This document shows positions 17,747 through 26,554 of a DNA stretch of 64,000 bases, piece by piece. Numbering within the stretch: position 1 is the stretch's first letter; every line of letters begins with the position of its first letter. The DNA comes from Lachnospiraceae bacterium (GTDB taxonomy: Bacteria; Bacillota; Clostridia; Lachnospirales; Lachnospiraceae): NCBI GenBank assembly GCA_024696945.1, contig JAILGF010000213.1, positions 1 to 64,000 on the forward strand, read 5' to 3'. Position numbers and translations under genes: made by a program. The notes under the pieces were generated by a model. The model ran no database searches. It was not told where the DNA came from and worked only from the letters and a program-made list of their open reading frames with translations.

Positions 17747-18862
17747 TCATCTATCGTGCTTAACCACATCTCCCTCTTTGGAGATGAGCTCCGTAACCGT
17801 TTTTGAAAGGAAGCTTCTGTCGGTGTAAAGGTCCACCACCTTCATCGAATCCAAAAGAACCACCAAAGGTCTTAAGCTGTTCTTGGGATTGCTCTCAAGC
17901 ACCTGGCACCTGGTCCCGTCGGAAAGCTTTATCAGATCACCCTTCTTGTATGCGGGGATTGTCTTTAGGAACATGTCCATAACATGGGTGTCAAACATGG
18001 TGGCATATCTTCCCATAACAAACTCCATAACGTCTCCGGGGAGAATGGAATCCTTGTAGCACCTCTTTGCCGTCATGGCCTCATATACGTCAACCACATG
18101 GATAATACGGGACTGGAACAAAATCTGGTCGCCCTTAAGATGCTTCGGATAGCCTGATCCGTCATTGTTCTCATGGTGCTGGAAAGCCATGAGTCTTATA
18201 TGCTGACTGACGCCCTTGTTGTCACAGAGCTTCTTATAACCTTCCTCGGCATGGGTCTTCATTATTTCGTACTCTTTGTCGTTCAGCCTGCCCTTTTTAT
18301 TCAGAACCGCCGGATCTATATAGAGCTTGCCGATGTCATGGAGCATTCCTCCGACTACCAGCTCTTCCACCGCTTCCTTCGGGAAGCCGTTATCTATGGC
18401 AATGGCTCCCGCAAGCACGGCAGTATTAAGGCTGTGGGTAACCACACCCTCGGTTCCGTATTTAAGTTCTTCAAGCTCCTTCTTGACGGAGCCGGATGTC
18501 AAAAGCTTCCCCGCTATAGCGAGAGCCACGTCGTGAGATCCGTCAACATCCTTATTCAGAAGCGTTTCTTTTCCCTGTTCAAACTCCTTCTTAAAAAGGA
18601 AGTTTTCACTGTATTTATCAATGTTATCGGTCGGAAGTCCGTCATCATACTTTGAGGGCTCCGGCTTTTCCTCTTCCAGTTCTACGGTACCTGCTTCGAC
18701 CAGAACACGTGTTACCCCGAGTGATTCAAGCCTTGAAACCACGTGATCGGTCATGATATTTCCTTTTTTTAGTATCAGGTTTCCGTCCTTGGAATATATA
18801 TCACATTGGACCTTCGATCCTATTTTAATCTTCCTTACAGATACAATCTTAATTTCTGCCAT
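17747..18862 (-). CDS. HD-GYP domain phosphodiesterase (c-di-GMP or related)
   Basis: 371 residues from ATG 18862, which has AAGGAG upstream; an open frame extends 17 codons further without support. The N-terminal region (1-100) holds a small sensor-like beta domain (KIKIGSKVQCDIYSKDG). The HD-GYP domain (about 140-310) has the metal motif GGMLHDIGK and the full signature HHENNDGSGYP, so hydrolysis of c-di-GMP is likely. A C-terminal PilZ-unlike beta segment follows. It is the first gene of the antiporter transcript, with its own strong promoter at 18922-18950. Confidence 0.9.
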   Translation of the reverse strand: MAEIKIVSVRKIKIGSKVQCDIYSKDGNLILKKGNIMTDHVVSRLESLGVTRVLVEAGTVELEEEKPEPSKYDDGLPTDNIDKYSENFLFKKEFEQGKETLLNKDVDGSHDVALAIAGKLLTSGSVKKELEELKYGTEGVVTHSLNTAVLAGAIAIDNGFPKEAVEELVVGGMLHDIGKLYIDPAVLNKKGRLNDKEYEIMKTHAEEGYKKLCDNKGVSQHIRLMAFQHHENNDGSGYPKHLKGDQILFQSRIIHVVDVYEAMTAKRCYKDSILPGDVMEFVMGRYATMFDTHVMDMFLKTIPAYKKGDLIKLSDGTRCQVLESNPKNSLRPLVVLLDSMKVVDLYTDRSFLSKTVTELISKEGDVVKHDR

Positions 18863-18888
18863 AAACCTTCTCCTTATGACACAAAAAC

Positions 18889-18921
18889 ATAGACAAGCGG
18901 CGCATAATACCACTTGTCTAT
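18889..18921 (-). promoter_or_regulatory. palindrome overlapping the HD-GYP transcription start
   Basis: ATAGACAAG and CTTGTCTAT form a 9-pair inverted repeat that can extend by three inner pairs around a TATTATGCG loop. It begins immediately downstream of the -10 box, so the predicted start lies inside it, and TTTTT follows on the minus strand. It could be an operator or a 5' hairpin/attenuator. Confidence 0.55.
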
Positions 18922-18950
18922 ATTATAAGTCAATATTTTAAAGAAGTCAA
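18922..18950 (-). promoter_or_regulatory. sigma-A promoter of HD-GYP/antiporter operon
   Basis: TTGACT, 17-base spacer, TATAAT on the minus strand: one of the best consensus promoters in the window. It is about 60 bases before the HD-GYP start. Confidence 0.85.
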
Positions 18951-18984
18951 TTGAGATTTTTAGTCGCTTTCGTAGCTTTCAGCT

Positions 18985-20412
18985 TTATTCCGGATTAAAC
19001 AGATCATCACCGGTAATAACATGCTGGAATACTCCGGAATATTTTCCCTTTTTCAGCCCATTAGCCGTTATAAGGGTGAGGTGTATCCCTTTTCTGGTCT
19101 TTGTTTTCTTTCTGAACACCTCTGCCCTGTGCTGTAATTTTGTATAATCATCTTCATTAACCTCATACGGATCGGTGGTGTATTTATCTTCGCACAGATT
19201 TATAACCCCATCCTTTCTGTCAAGGCACAGATCAATCTGTGCTCCTCCCTCCTCAGAACTGAACCTGAATCCATACTCGGAGGTATCTACCCCGCTTATC
19301 CCAAGTTTATACTTGATTTGAGGGATATGGTTAAAACATAGCAGTTCGAATGCATTTCCGCGCCACGAATAATAGCCCGGGGTCTTTATGAATCCAGCCC
19401 ATGTATCAGTTTTTCTTTTTCCCGCAAACCTAAGACTAAACAGGGTAAACGGATCCACCAGCTGATAATACGAATTCTTTTCTACCTTCGTATCATCCAT
19501 ATACCGTCTGATAAAGCCGCATTGTTCCAGCTCCATCAGGTTTTTTGTAAGCATCGATCCCCCACCGATTTCTTCTATCTCTGTCAATGCTTTCCTGGTC
19601 ATTCCCATTTTGGAGTTTGAAAGTGCCTTAACTATAGCCAGATGCTTTTCAGGTTTCTTAAACAGGGAGTAAAACAGGTTATCATATTCTGAATACAGTT
19701 CTCCATAAGGCTTGAATATAAGTTCATCTACATTCTGTGCCAGGCTTAAATGCGAATCAAGCAAATTCAGGTAGAATGGTATGCCGCCAAAAATCATATA
19801 GCTTTCCATTAGCTGATCTCTGGGCAGTACTGCATCGTTGTATTCAAGGAGCTGCTCGCATTCCCTCAGTGAAAAGGGCAAAAGCTGTATTCTTCTGGTC
19901 ACCCTGTTATGAAATCCCTTACGATTCATAAGTATATTATTGATAATCCAGGATGTTGCCGAACCGCATATTATAAGCAGCAGATCTTCCTTTGAAGATC
20001 CCCAGCTGTTCCAGAAATAATCCAGTGCGCTTTTAAAATCTGACTTTTGCGTATCCATCCATGGAAGTTCATCAAGAAAGACTACTATTTTGCCATTTGA
20101 TGGCTCCCTGTATACATTCTCACTAAGAAGAAGCTTTTTAAGCCTCGTGAATGCTTCAAACCAATCCGTCGGTATCCCAGCCTCAGTACTGCCATATTCT
20201 ACAAGGCTTTGGTTAAAAGCCCTCAACTGACCTTCTTTTTTCTCATCTGTTAACCCCGTAGCATAAAAGCTGAACTGTTTATTGAAGTACTCTTTTATCA
20301 AATAAGTCTTTCCTACCCTTCGCCTGCCATACACTGCAACAAATTCAGGTCTTTTCGACTCAACGCACCTTTTTATCAAATCCTTCTCACGTTCTCTTCC
20401 AATTATTTTCAT
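18985..20412 (-). CDS. AAA+ ATPase with DUF234-like PD-(D/E)xK C-terminus
   Basis: 475 residues. Walker A GRRRVGKT at residues 29-36; Walker B in KIVVFLDELPWMD. A winged-helix-like middle (SNSKMGMTRKALTEIEEI) and a nuclease-like C-terminus (GAQIDLCLDRKDGVINLCED, then K, fitting D-x(n)-ExK) follow. This is the archaeal-type ATPase/DUF234 family; its biological role is unknown. The gene stands alone. Its promoter is covered by a long palindrome, with a second palindrome in the leader, so it appears tightly controlled. Confidence 0.87.
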   Translation of the reverse strand: MKIIGREREKDLIKRCVESKRPEFVAVYGRRRVGKTYLIKEYFNKQFSFYATGLTDEKKEGQLRAFNQSLVEYGSTEAGIPTDWFEAFTRLKKLLLSENVYREPSNGKIVVFLDELPWMDTQKSDFKSALDYFWNSWGSSKEDLLLIICGSATSWIINNILMNRKGFHNRVTRRIQLLPFSLRECEQLLEYNDAVLPRDQLMESYMIFGGIPFYLNLLDSHLSLAQNVDELIFKPYGELYSEYDNLFYSLFKKPEKHLAIVKALSNSKMGMTRKALTEIEEIGGGSMLTKNLMELEQCGFIRRYMDDTKVEKNSYYQLVDPFTLFSLRFAGKRKTDTWAGFIKTPGYYSWRGNAFELLCFNHIPQIKYKLGISGVDTSEYGFRFSSEEGGAQIDLCLDRKDGVINLCEDKYTTDPYEVNEDDYTKLQHRAEVFRKKTKTRKGIHLTLITANGLKKGKYSGVFQHVITGDDLFNPE

Positions 20413-20448
20413 CAGTTCATCCTTTCCGCCGGCCTCAAAAAAAATAAA

Positions 20449-20484
20449 TCGCCAAAACTAGCTATAAAAGCTTAGTTTTGGCGA
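20449..20484 (-). promoter_or_regulatory. leader inverted repeat of DUF234 ATPase gene
   Basis: TCGCCAAAACTA faces TAGTTTTGGCGA with a 12-base centre that can also pair (AGCT/AGCT). On the minus strand it is followed by TTTATTTTTTTTG, so it could work as an attenuator. Its half-site resembles that of the palindrome at 20507-20550. Confidence 0.55.
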
Positions 20485-20506
20485 AAAATCGTTAAATTAT
20501 TATATA

Positions 20507-20556
20507 TTTTCCGCCAGAACTATAATTATAGTAGCACTTCTGGCGGAAAATGTCAA
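20507..20556 (-). promoter_or_regulatory. promoter with embedded 13+13 palindrome
   Basis: TTGACA (20551-20556), 17-base spacer, TACTAT (20528-20533) on the minus strand. The arm TTCTGGCGGAAAA (20538-20550) fills the spacer, and its exact partner TTTTCCGCCAGAA (20507-20519) lies past the -10 at the predicted start. Binding here would block RNA polymerase. Confidence 0.65.
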
Positions 20557-20599
20557 TTTATAATTTCTTATGAAACTATTCTCCCATCTTTTAACGTAA

Positions 20600-20758
20600 T
20601 TATACTTCTTCTTTTCTTGTAAAAAAAGCCATCATTTGAATACATAGTATGGTAGTGATGGATAGGAACAAAAATATTGCAGAAGAAGCGTTAAATCTAT
20701 TAAGTATCCAATCCGTCCTGCTCATAACCTCATCTATCCTGCCAGATAGTTTTCCCAT
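20600..20758 (-). CDS. possible small membrane protein
   Basis: A 52-codon frame beginning MGKLSGRIDEVM with one clear TM helix (about residues 26-45, SAIFLFLSITTILC) and a charged tail TRKEEV. It follows the transglutaminase gene by 57 bases on the same strand, with a hairpin (20778-20798) in between. The ribosome site is weak and no homologue is recognised. The rest of the 20413-20815 gap holds the promoter palindromes described separately. Confidence 0.35.
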   Translation of the reverse strand: MGKLSGRIDEVMSRTDWILNRFNASSAIFLFLSITTILCIQMMAFFTRKEEV

Positions 20759-20777
20759 CTTAATTTTTCGCTTTCAT

Positions 20778-20798
20778 CTCGGTAATTGAATTACCGAG
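20778..20798 (-). terminator. hairpin after transglutaminase gene
   Basis: CTCGGTAAT, loop TGA, ATTACCGAG: a perfect 9-pair stem 17 bases past the stop codon. There is no T-tract, so it is a weak or processing-type 3' hairpin. Confidence 0.4.
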
Positions 20799-20815
20799 GA
20801 TTCCCGCTTATTATC

Positions 20816-23725
20816 CTAAAACATTTTCAGTTTTATATAGAATTCATTATACTCTTCTGCGTTGGTTCTGTATTTGGAGTATAGAACCTTTTCTAAGTAC
20901 CGGAAAGTTTCTTCATAATCCTTGTATCCTCTTTCAGGTGTTTTTGAGCCGGTCAAATTGCCAGTCTCATTTTTAACACCGGCTTTTACAGTACCTTGCT
21001 CTGCAAGCATCGCGCAAAGTTCCATGGGCAGAGGGTTTTCAGCTGTTATGATCTTTTTCCTCTTAAGTCTTGCCACAAGCTCACAATACCGGATATATAT
21101 GAGTTTCTCAAATTCTCCTTTTTTGTAATAAATCCGGTAGCGTATCCTGCGGAGTATCTTCCGCATAAGGACTATTGCAAGCCAGATAAGTATTCCTATC
21201 GCGACTGCAATTATCCCTGTTTTTATCAAGCGTTCCGGATCGGTGAGAATCCTTTCCGTCTTAACAGATGTCTCTTTGGAATCCGTAGTCTTGTCCTTAC
21301 CGGAGTCCTTAGATACGGTATTGTTATTATTACTGTTGGTATTGTTGGTATTTGCAGGGGTATTTGGCCTGGTTGAAGGCGAATTATTATTTGTATCAGT
21401 TTCGGCCTGCTTATCTTCGTCAGGGTCCTCAAGATAGGATAAGGGTGTAACCTCAAAAGGCACAAAGCCCTGTCCTTCAAGGAATACTTCTACCCAAGCA
21501 TGGGCATAGCGGTCGCTGACTTCAACTGTATATGCTTTTTTTTCGGGATTGTATTCGTTATCTTGCGGGAACCATTCGTTTCCGTCAATATCCTCCCCGG
21601 CTTCCCTGCCGGATTGCTTTACAAGAGAGCTCGGAACGCAATAGCCCTCCACATATCTTGCGGGAATTCCCAAATACCGCAGGATCATAACCGCCGCAGA
21701 TGCAAAATGTGTACACACTCCCTGTTTTTGGGTTTCAAGGAAATAACGGACATAATCCTCGCCCTCGGGTGTTTTTCCGGGAGACAGCGAGTATTCATAT
21801 TCCCTTTCAAATGTTTCTTTTATGGCTTGGCATACCATGAGACGTCTTTCATCAATTCCGTTTATAAAATTGAGTCTCTGATCCATTTCAGATCTGTATG
21901 AAAATACACTCTCTGTAGGGTCTGCATAATAACTATATGCAGAGGGATAGTAATAGCTGTCATAGGAATAATATCCCGGATTTAAAGTCCCGTCATCGAC
22001 ATTAAGCATAATCGGTATTTCTTCTGTTAAAATTTCATATTCTTCGGTCTCTTCATTATACTGATAGAATATATCCCAATCACTCGTGTCAGTTCCATGC
22101 CTAAAGGTATATCCGTCATAATAATCCCGTAACCAGTCCTCTGTCCTTTTATCATATATCCATTTATAACCGTGTCTGTCAACGAATTCCTCAAGAAACC
22201 GGTCAAGATAATCGGGTACCTTAAGGCATAATTCGTCAAGGTATTCATGTCCGTACAGGTTATAATGTGTTGTCTCACCGACCTCTATTTCCTTTATCTG
22301 TGTTCTTAAGCTGCGGATATAGCCGAACAGACCTATGTCCATGTAGTCGTCTTCCGCGTTTCGGTATTGCACAAGGTCGGGCGGATAATAATCCACAACT
22401 CTGGTATGGTATTCATACTCTTTATCCGAGGAAGGCCAGCCCTTTCCGGAAGGGAAGGTATAGTACGGGAATATGTCCTCGCTGAATCCGCTGTCCACGT
22501 ATTCTAACTGCATTTTCCCCTTGGCCGATTCGGTAAGCTTCATAGCGAGCCCCTTCATCATCCTGTCCATGCTGTCAATGGTCTCGGGCTCTATATAATC
22601 TATCTCGGTAAATCCCAGTCTCGGAAATTCGGCCGTAGAGATCCTGTCGATCCATTGTGTGCCCTTGTATTGAATACCTGTAAAGCCGGGTATATATACT
22701 GTCTTGTTGTTATGTGGAACGTAGGTTACTATAAGGTCAGTTTTATTGTCCCGCCTGATGGTTGATACTCCGCCGAGCTGTCCCCTGTTTATTCCATTTA
22801 CGTTATCATATTTGTCAAAAAGGCCGTTGACTCCGTGGACCGAAACTATTTTCACCACTTCATCAGCCGTTTCTTTTATGCTTTCTTCCTCTGCCACTCC
22901 CAAGCTGCTGCCGTATGCTGAGGATGAAAATATAAGCATTGTAAGGCTGAACAGGATTGAAAATCCTACCGTGATAAATACGCCAAGGCCGCTTCCGACC
23001 GTTGTGAAGCTCGTTTTCCCGAGCTTCCTGCCTCTTATAAAGCCCATCCTTTTAAACAAAGGAATTTTATTGCTTCCATAATAACCTTTCCCAAGCATTC
23101 CGGTTGCAATGCAGCCTGCCATTATCATGATCAAGGAGGGCAGTTCCGGTTTCAGCCCTATAAACATCGGTATTTCAAGTATTATAAATGATATAATAAA
23201 CGTCTCTGCAAAATTGGAATATCTTACAATAGTTATGGTGAAGAAAATAAGCAGGATCGCCACTATATAGAGCAAAATCACAGTGGTGCACAGATAGCCG
23301 TCCGTAACGTAAGGATTGGGATCTTTTGAAATTTTCTGAATATAATGATCGGCGTATGTTTCGCGGACCGTATCCGATATTTCCCTTAGTCCGCCAACGA
23401 CATAAATGCTATAAAAGTAGATACCCGCCGACATTAGACCGAAGATTGCGGCAAGGCCAATAAAGAATGCGGTTTTCTTATATAAAAAAACGCCCATTAT
23501 GATGCTTAAGAGCAAAGTATATATTATTATCAGTTCTTTGTTGTATTCGAAAGAAAAAGCGTCACAGAAGCCTGTAATAGTTCCTGTTGTGACCATAAAG
23601 AGGATTATGGCTTTTGAAATGCGCAAAAAGAACGTGCCCGAGTTCTTTACTCCTGACACATTCTCTATGTATAAGCCTTTCTGAGTCAGTTCTCTTTCCC
23701 TGATTCTCTCCTGTTTCCCAAACAT
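20816..23725 (-). CDS. TgpA-like membrane transglutaminase/protease-fold protein
   Basis: 969 residues. The N-terminus has several TM helices (about 25-270) followed by a large extracytoplasmic region. The transglutaminase core has Cys671 in GVCTHFASAAVM, His742 in RYAHAWVEV and an acidic residue in FVPFEVTP, where Glu replaces the usual Asp. An Asn/Thr/Ser-rich linker (about 780-815) and a single TM (about 837-855) precede a cytoplasmic DUF4129-like tail. TgpA proteins usually sit beside MoxR and DUF58 genes; those are absent here. It may process or cross-link cell-surface peptides, substrate unknown. Confidence 0.85.
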   Translation of the reverse strand: MFGKQERIRERELTQKGLYIENVSGVKNSGTFFLRISKAIILFMVTTGTITGFCDAFSFEYNKELIIIYTLLLSIIMGVFLYKKTAFFIGLAAIFGLMSAGIYFYSIYVVGGLREISDTVRETYADHYIQKISKDPNPYVTDGYLCTTVILLYIVAILLIFFTITIVRYSNFAETFIISFIILEIPMFIGLKPELPSLIMIMAGCIATGMLGKGYYGSNKIPLFKRMGFIRGRKLGKTSFTTVGSGLGVFITVGFSILFSLTMLIFSSSAYGSSLGVAEEESIKETADEVVKIVSVHGVNGLFDKYDNVNGINRGQLGGVSTIRRDNKTDLIVTYVPHNNKTVYIPGFTGIQYKGTQWIDRISTAEFPRLGFTEIDYIEPETIDSMDRMMKGLAMKLTESAKGKMQLEYVDSGFSEDIFPYYTFPSGKGWPSSDKEYEYHTRVVDYYPPDLVQYRNAEDDYMDIGLFGYIRSLRTQIKEIEVGETTHYNLYGHEYLDELCLKVPDYLDRFLEEFVDRHGYKWIYDKRTEDWLRDYYDGYTFRHGTDTSDWDIFYQYNEETEEYEILTEEIPIMLNVDDGTLNPGYYSYDSYYYPSAYSYYADPTESVFSYRSEMDQRLNFINGIDERRLMVCQAIKETFEREYEYSLSPGKTPEGEDYVRYFLETQKQGVCTHFASAAVMILRYLGIPARYVEGYCVPSSLVKQSGREAGEDIDGNEWFPQDNEYNPEKKAYTVEVSDRYAHAWVEVFLEGQGFVPFEVTPLSYLEDPDEDKQAETDTNNNSPSTRPNTPANTNNTNSNNNNTVSKDSGKDKTTDSKETSVKTERILTDPERLIKTGIIAVAIGILIWLAIVLMRKILRRIRYRIYYKKGEFEKLIYIRYCELVARLKRKKIITAENPLPMELCAMLAEQGTVKAGVKNETGNLTGSKTPERGYKDYEETFRYLEKVLYSKYRTNAEEYNEFYIKLKMF

Positions 23726-23784
23726 TTCATTTTCCTATAAAACTCTCTGATCCTGTCCCCTAAAAATGGTTATAAACCTAATAT

Positions 23785-25665
23785 TTACTGCTGTACACAG
23801 GTTACCTTTTTCAGCCATTCGGCCGTTTCGTTGTCGAGATACGGTGACAGCTTCTCCACAACCGTACGATGATAATCCGCGAGTGCCTCTATTTCTTCGG
23901 ATGTTAAGTCCTCCCAGATGACGGGTGTCAGATCTATCGGTGCAAGCGTTAGTACTTCAAAACCAAGGAAGGTTCCGTCCTCGTTTTCACCCTTTAATAC
24001 TGTCAGAACGTCGTTTTCTATACGCACTCCGAATTCTCCCTCAAGATAGAATCCCGGTTCGTCGGAGGTTACCATTCCTACGGCTAAAGGTTCTGAATTC
24101 CCGTATCTTTTTGATATTTTCCAGTTTATGTTCTGGGGTCCTTCATGTACGTTAAGATAATATCCGATTCCGTGCCCTGTTCCGTGATTATAGTCCTTTT
24201 GTAACTGCCATAAGGGTCCGCGGGCCAAAATGTCAAGATTGGCTCCCGCCACTCCCTTCGGGAATATCGCGGAGCTAAGCCTTAAATTCCCTTTAAGAAC
24301 TGCGGTATAGTATTTCTTCATATCCTCCGTCAGTTCTCCCATTGCTATTGTTCTTGTAATGTCAGTGGTTCCTTTATAATACTGTGCTCCGGAATCTACC
24401 AGCAGGAATCCCTTTCTTTCAACGGGAATATCGGTTTCGGGAGTGGGCTCGTAATGTACTATGGCTCCGTGTGCTCCGTATGCAGAAATTGTTTCAAAGC
24501 TTATTCCTAAAAACTCTGAGCTTTTGCTTCTGAATTCAAGCAGCTTTTCCGCTGCATCGATCTCGGTTATCAGCTCCTCGGAATTGCTGTTTTTGTAGTC
24601 GTCAAGCCACTTAAGGAATTTTACCATGGCTATCCCGTCAATGACGTTTGCCATGCGGAGATTTTCCATCTCGGTCTCGTTTTTACATCCCTTTAGCTTT
24701 GTGGAAGGATTTTCCTCTAAAACGGTCTCAAAGCTCTTTGATGCCTCGGTGTAAAGCCTGTAGTTTACGGTGTCGGGATCAAGGAGCATGCTTCCCGCTT
24801 TTTCTTCCGCTGCCTTCCCGCTGTTATAGTCAGCAAGGAAATCGTATATTTCGTCATATTCCTTAAGATGAACGCCTATATCTGACAGATAGACCTTTGT
24901 TTTTTCGGCAACCTTTGAGGTATGGCAGAACAATACCGCATCGTCCTCGCATATGAACAGATACGACAGAAATACAGGGTTACACTCAATGTCGCTTCCG
25001 CGCATATTAAGAAGCCATGCTATATCGTCAAGTGATGAAACTACATGAAATTCCGCTTTCTTTTCACTTAAAGCGAGCTTTATCTCATTAAGCTTTTCAG
25101 ATGCGCTTTTTCCCGAGTACTCCTCCGGAAATATCTTTATTTCATTTGCTACCAGGGCAGGTCTGTCCGTCCATATCCTTCCGACAAGATCCAGTGCGGG
25201 ATTAATGTTGATATTTATCCTCTTTATTCCTGACAGCTGCTCTTCCAGGTCTTTTACGAATGAAAGATCCATTACCTTACCGTCAAAGCCTATGGTAAAG
25301 CTTACCGCTTCAGAGGGTGACTCTGTTTCACGTATGTTTTTGGCAAATTCCTCACATTTGGATTTCAGGTATTCCTTTATTGTCGGAACGCCCTTGTTTC
25401 CTGCCTTATATAACTCTATCCTGCTGCCCGAGAGCTGTTCTTCCGCCTGGATAAAATACCTTCCGTCGGTCCAGAGGATGGTTTCCTTTTCAGATACCAC
25501 AAGGGTTCCTGCAGAGCCCGTAAAACCGCTCATGTATTCGCGGCATTTGAAGAAGTCGCTTACGTATTCCGAGTTATGATAATCATTGGTCAGAATTATA
25601 TAGTAGTCTATATTTTCCTTTTTCATTTCTAAGAGCAGACGCTCTATTCTCTCATCGATCTTCAT
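23785..25665 (-). CDS. pepP: Xaa-Pro aminopeptidase (M24B, long form)
   Basis: 626 residues, the length of the long aminopeptidase P type with two creatinase-like N domains and a C-terminal M24C tail. Metal ligands are visible: DSGAQYYKGTTDITRT (two Asp), GTGHGIGYYLNVHEGP (His), DEPGFYLEGEFGVRIEND (two Glu). It removes N-terminal residues before proline in the cytoplasm. AGGAG lies upstream of the ATG. It lies between birA and the transglutaminase gene with gaps under 60 bases, so co-transcription is likely. Confidence 0.92.
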   Translation of the reverse strand: MKIDERIERLLLEMKKENIDYYIILTNDYHNSEYVSDFFKCREYMSGFTGSAGTLVVSEKETILWTDGRYFIQAEEQLSGSRIELYKAGNKGVPTIKEYLKSKCEEFAKNIRETESPSEAVSFTIGFDGKVMDLSFVKDLEEQLSGIKRINININPALDLVGRIWTDRPALVANEIKIFPEEYSGKSASEKLNEIKLALSEKKAEFHVVSSLDDIAWLLNMRGSDIECNPVFLSYLFICEDDAVLFCHTSKVAEKTKVYLSDIGVHLKEYDEIYDFLADYNSGKAAEEKAGSMLLDPDTVNYRLYTEASKSFETVLEENPSTKLKGCKNETEMENLRMANVIDGIAMVKFLKWLDDYKNSNSEELITEIDAAEKLLEFRSKSSEFLGISFETISAYGAHGAIVHYEPTPETDIPVERKGFLLVDSGAQYYKGTTDITRTIAMGELTEDMKKYYTAVLKGNLRLSSAIFPKGVAGANLDILARGPLWQLQKDYNHGTGHGIGYYLNVHEGPQNINWKISKRYGNSEPLAVGMVTSDEPGFYLEGEFGVRIENDVLTVLKGENEDGTFLGFEVLTLAPIDLTPVIWEDLTSEEIEALADYHRTVVEKLSPYLDNETAEWLKKVTCVQQ

Positions 25666-25720
25666 AACCCGTAATTCTCCTGTGTTTTTCTCTTTTATAT
25701 CTATTTTTTTTGATAAGCAC

Positions 25721-26503
25721 CTACATATGAACCTTCACGGAGATTTCTCCGCTGGAAAGAGTCTTGTATAAAGCCTCACTCTTTTCGTCGGAGTCTGGTA
25801 CGCCGGTGCCTTCCGAAAGTTTAACTACAAGTCCTCCATTTTCGTCTATATCGACTGCACAGCCTTCCTTTGACTCTCCGTTCTCGATAAAGGTTATCAT
25901 TTTTCCAAGGACTATGGAGTGGCCTTTGTAATATTCTAAGAATTCCTGCTCCGATGTCTTGAATATCCACGTTTCAAGCTTTTCGGCTATTGATCTGCAA
26001 AGCTTATCCTTTATTCCGGATATCTCAATATCTTCTTCATTTTCGCCATCGACCAGGCTGCCCGCGATATTCCTTAATTCTTCGGGCCATTCCCTAGTAT
26101 AGATGTTTACTCCTATGCCGATTATGATATATTTTAATCTTCCCTGCTCGTAATCGTTAACCGCTTCACAGAGTATCCCGCAGCATTTTTTGTTGTTTAT
26201 GTATATATCGTTGACCCATTTAATACCGGCTTGTTTTCCGGTACACTCTTCTATCGCCTCGGCTACCGCGCAGGCTGTACGCGTTGTTACCGTTACCTGT
26301 GAGGAGATCGGACGGTCCACCGGAAAAACGACGGTCATATACAGGCCTGTATCGGGTGAAAAAAACGATTTCCCCTGCCGTCCTCTGCCGGCACTCTGTC
26401 TTTCGGCCGTAAGGCACGTATTTTCTTTTATTTCCCCGGAGCTTATAAGTCTTTTTGCTTCGTTGTTTGTGGAATCTATCGTAGCATAGTGAATGTATTC
26501 CAT
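25721..26503 (-). CDS. birA: biotin-[acetyl-CoA-carboxylase] ligase, short (no repressor domain)
   Basis: 260 residues. The biotinyl-AMP loop AGRGRQGKSFFSP and the motif IKWVNDIYINNKKCCGILCE are diagnostic. The N-terminal helix-turn-helix of bifunctional BirA is absent, so it is a monofunctional ligase that attaches biotin to carboxylases. A C-terminal BPL_C-like SH3 segment (about 200-250) is present. It follows the response regulator gene by 51 bases. Confidence 0.93.
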   Translation of the reverse strand: MEYIHYATIDSTNNEAKRLISSGEIKENTCLTAERQSAGRGRQGKSFFSPDTGLYMTVVFPVDRPISSQVTVTTRTACAVAEAIEECTGKQAGIKWVNDIYINNKKCCGILCEAVNDYEQGRLKYIIIGIGVNIYTREWPEELRNIAGSLVDGENEEDIEISGIKDKLCRSIAEKLETWIFKTSEQEFLEYYKGHSIVLGKMITFIENGESKEGCAVDIDENGGLVVKLSEGTGVPDSDEKSEALYKTLSSGEISVKVHM

Positions 26504-26554
26504 TTTTCAAAATCCTTTAATTCGTTAAGGATATTTATGCCGGTCCAAGCAGAA

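Noticed and set aside
18863..18921. Cyclic-di-GMP riboswitch in the HD-GYP leader
   Set aside because: The leader is only about 55 bases, too short, and holds one simple hairpin.
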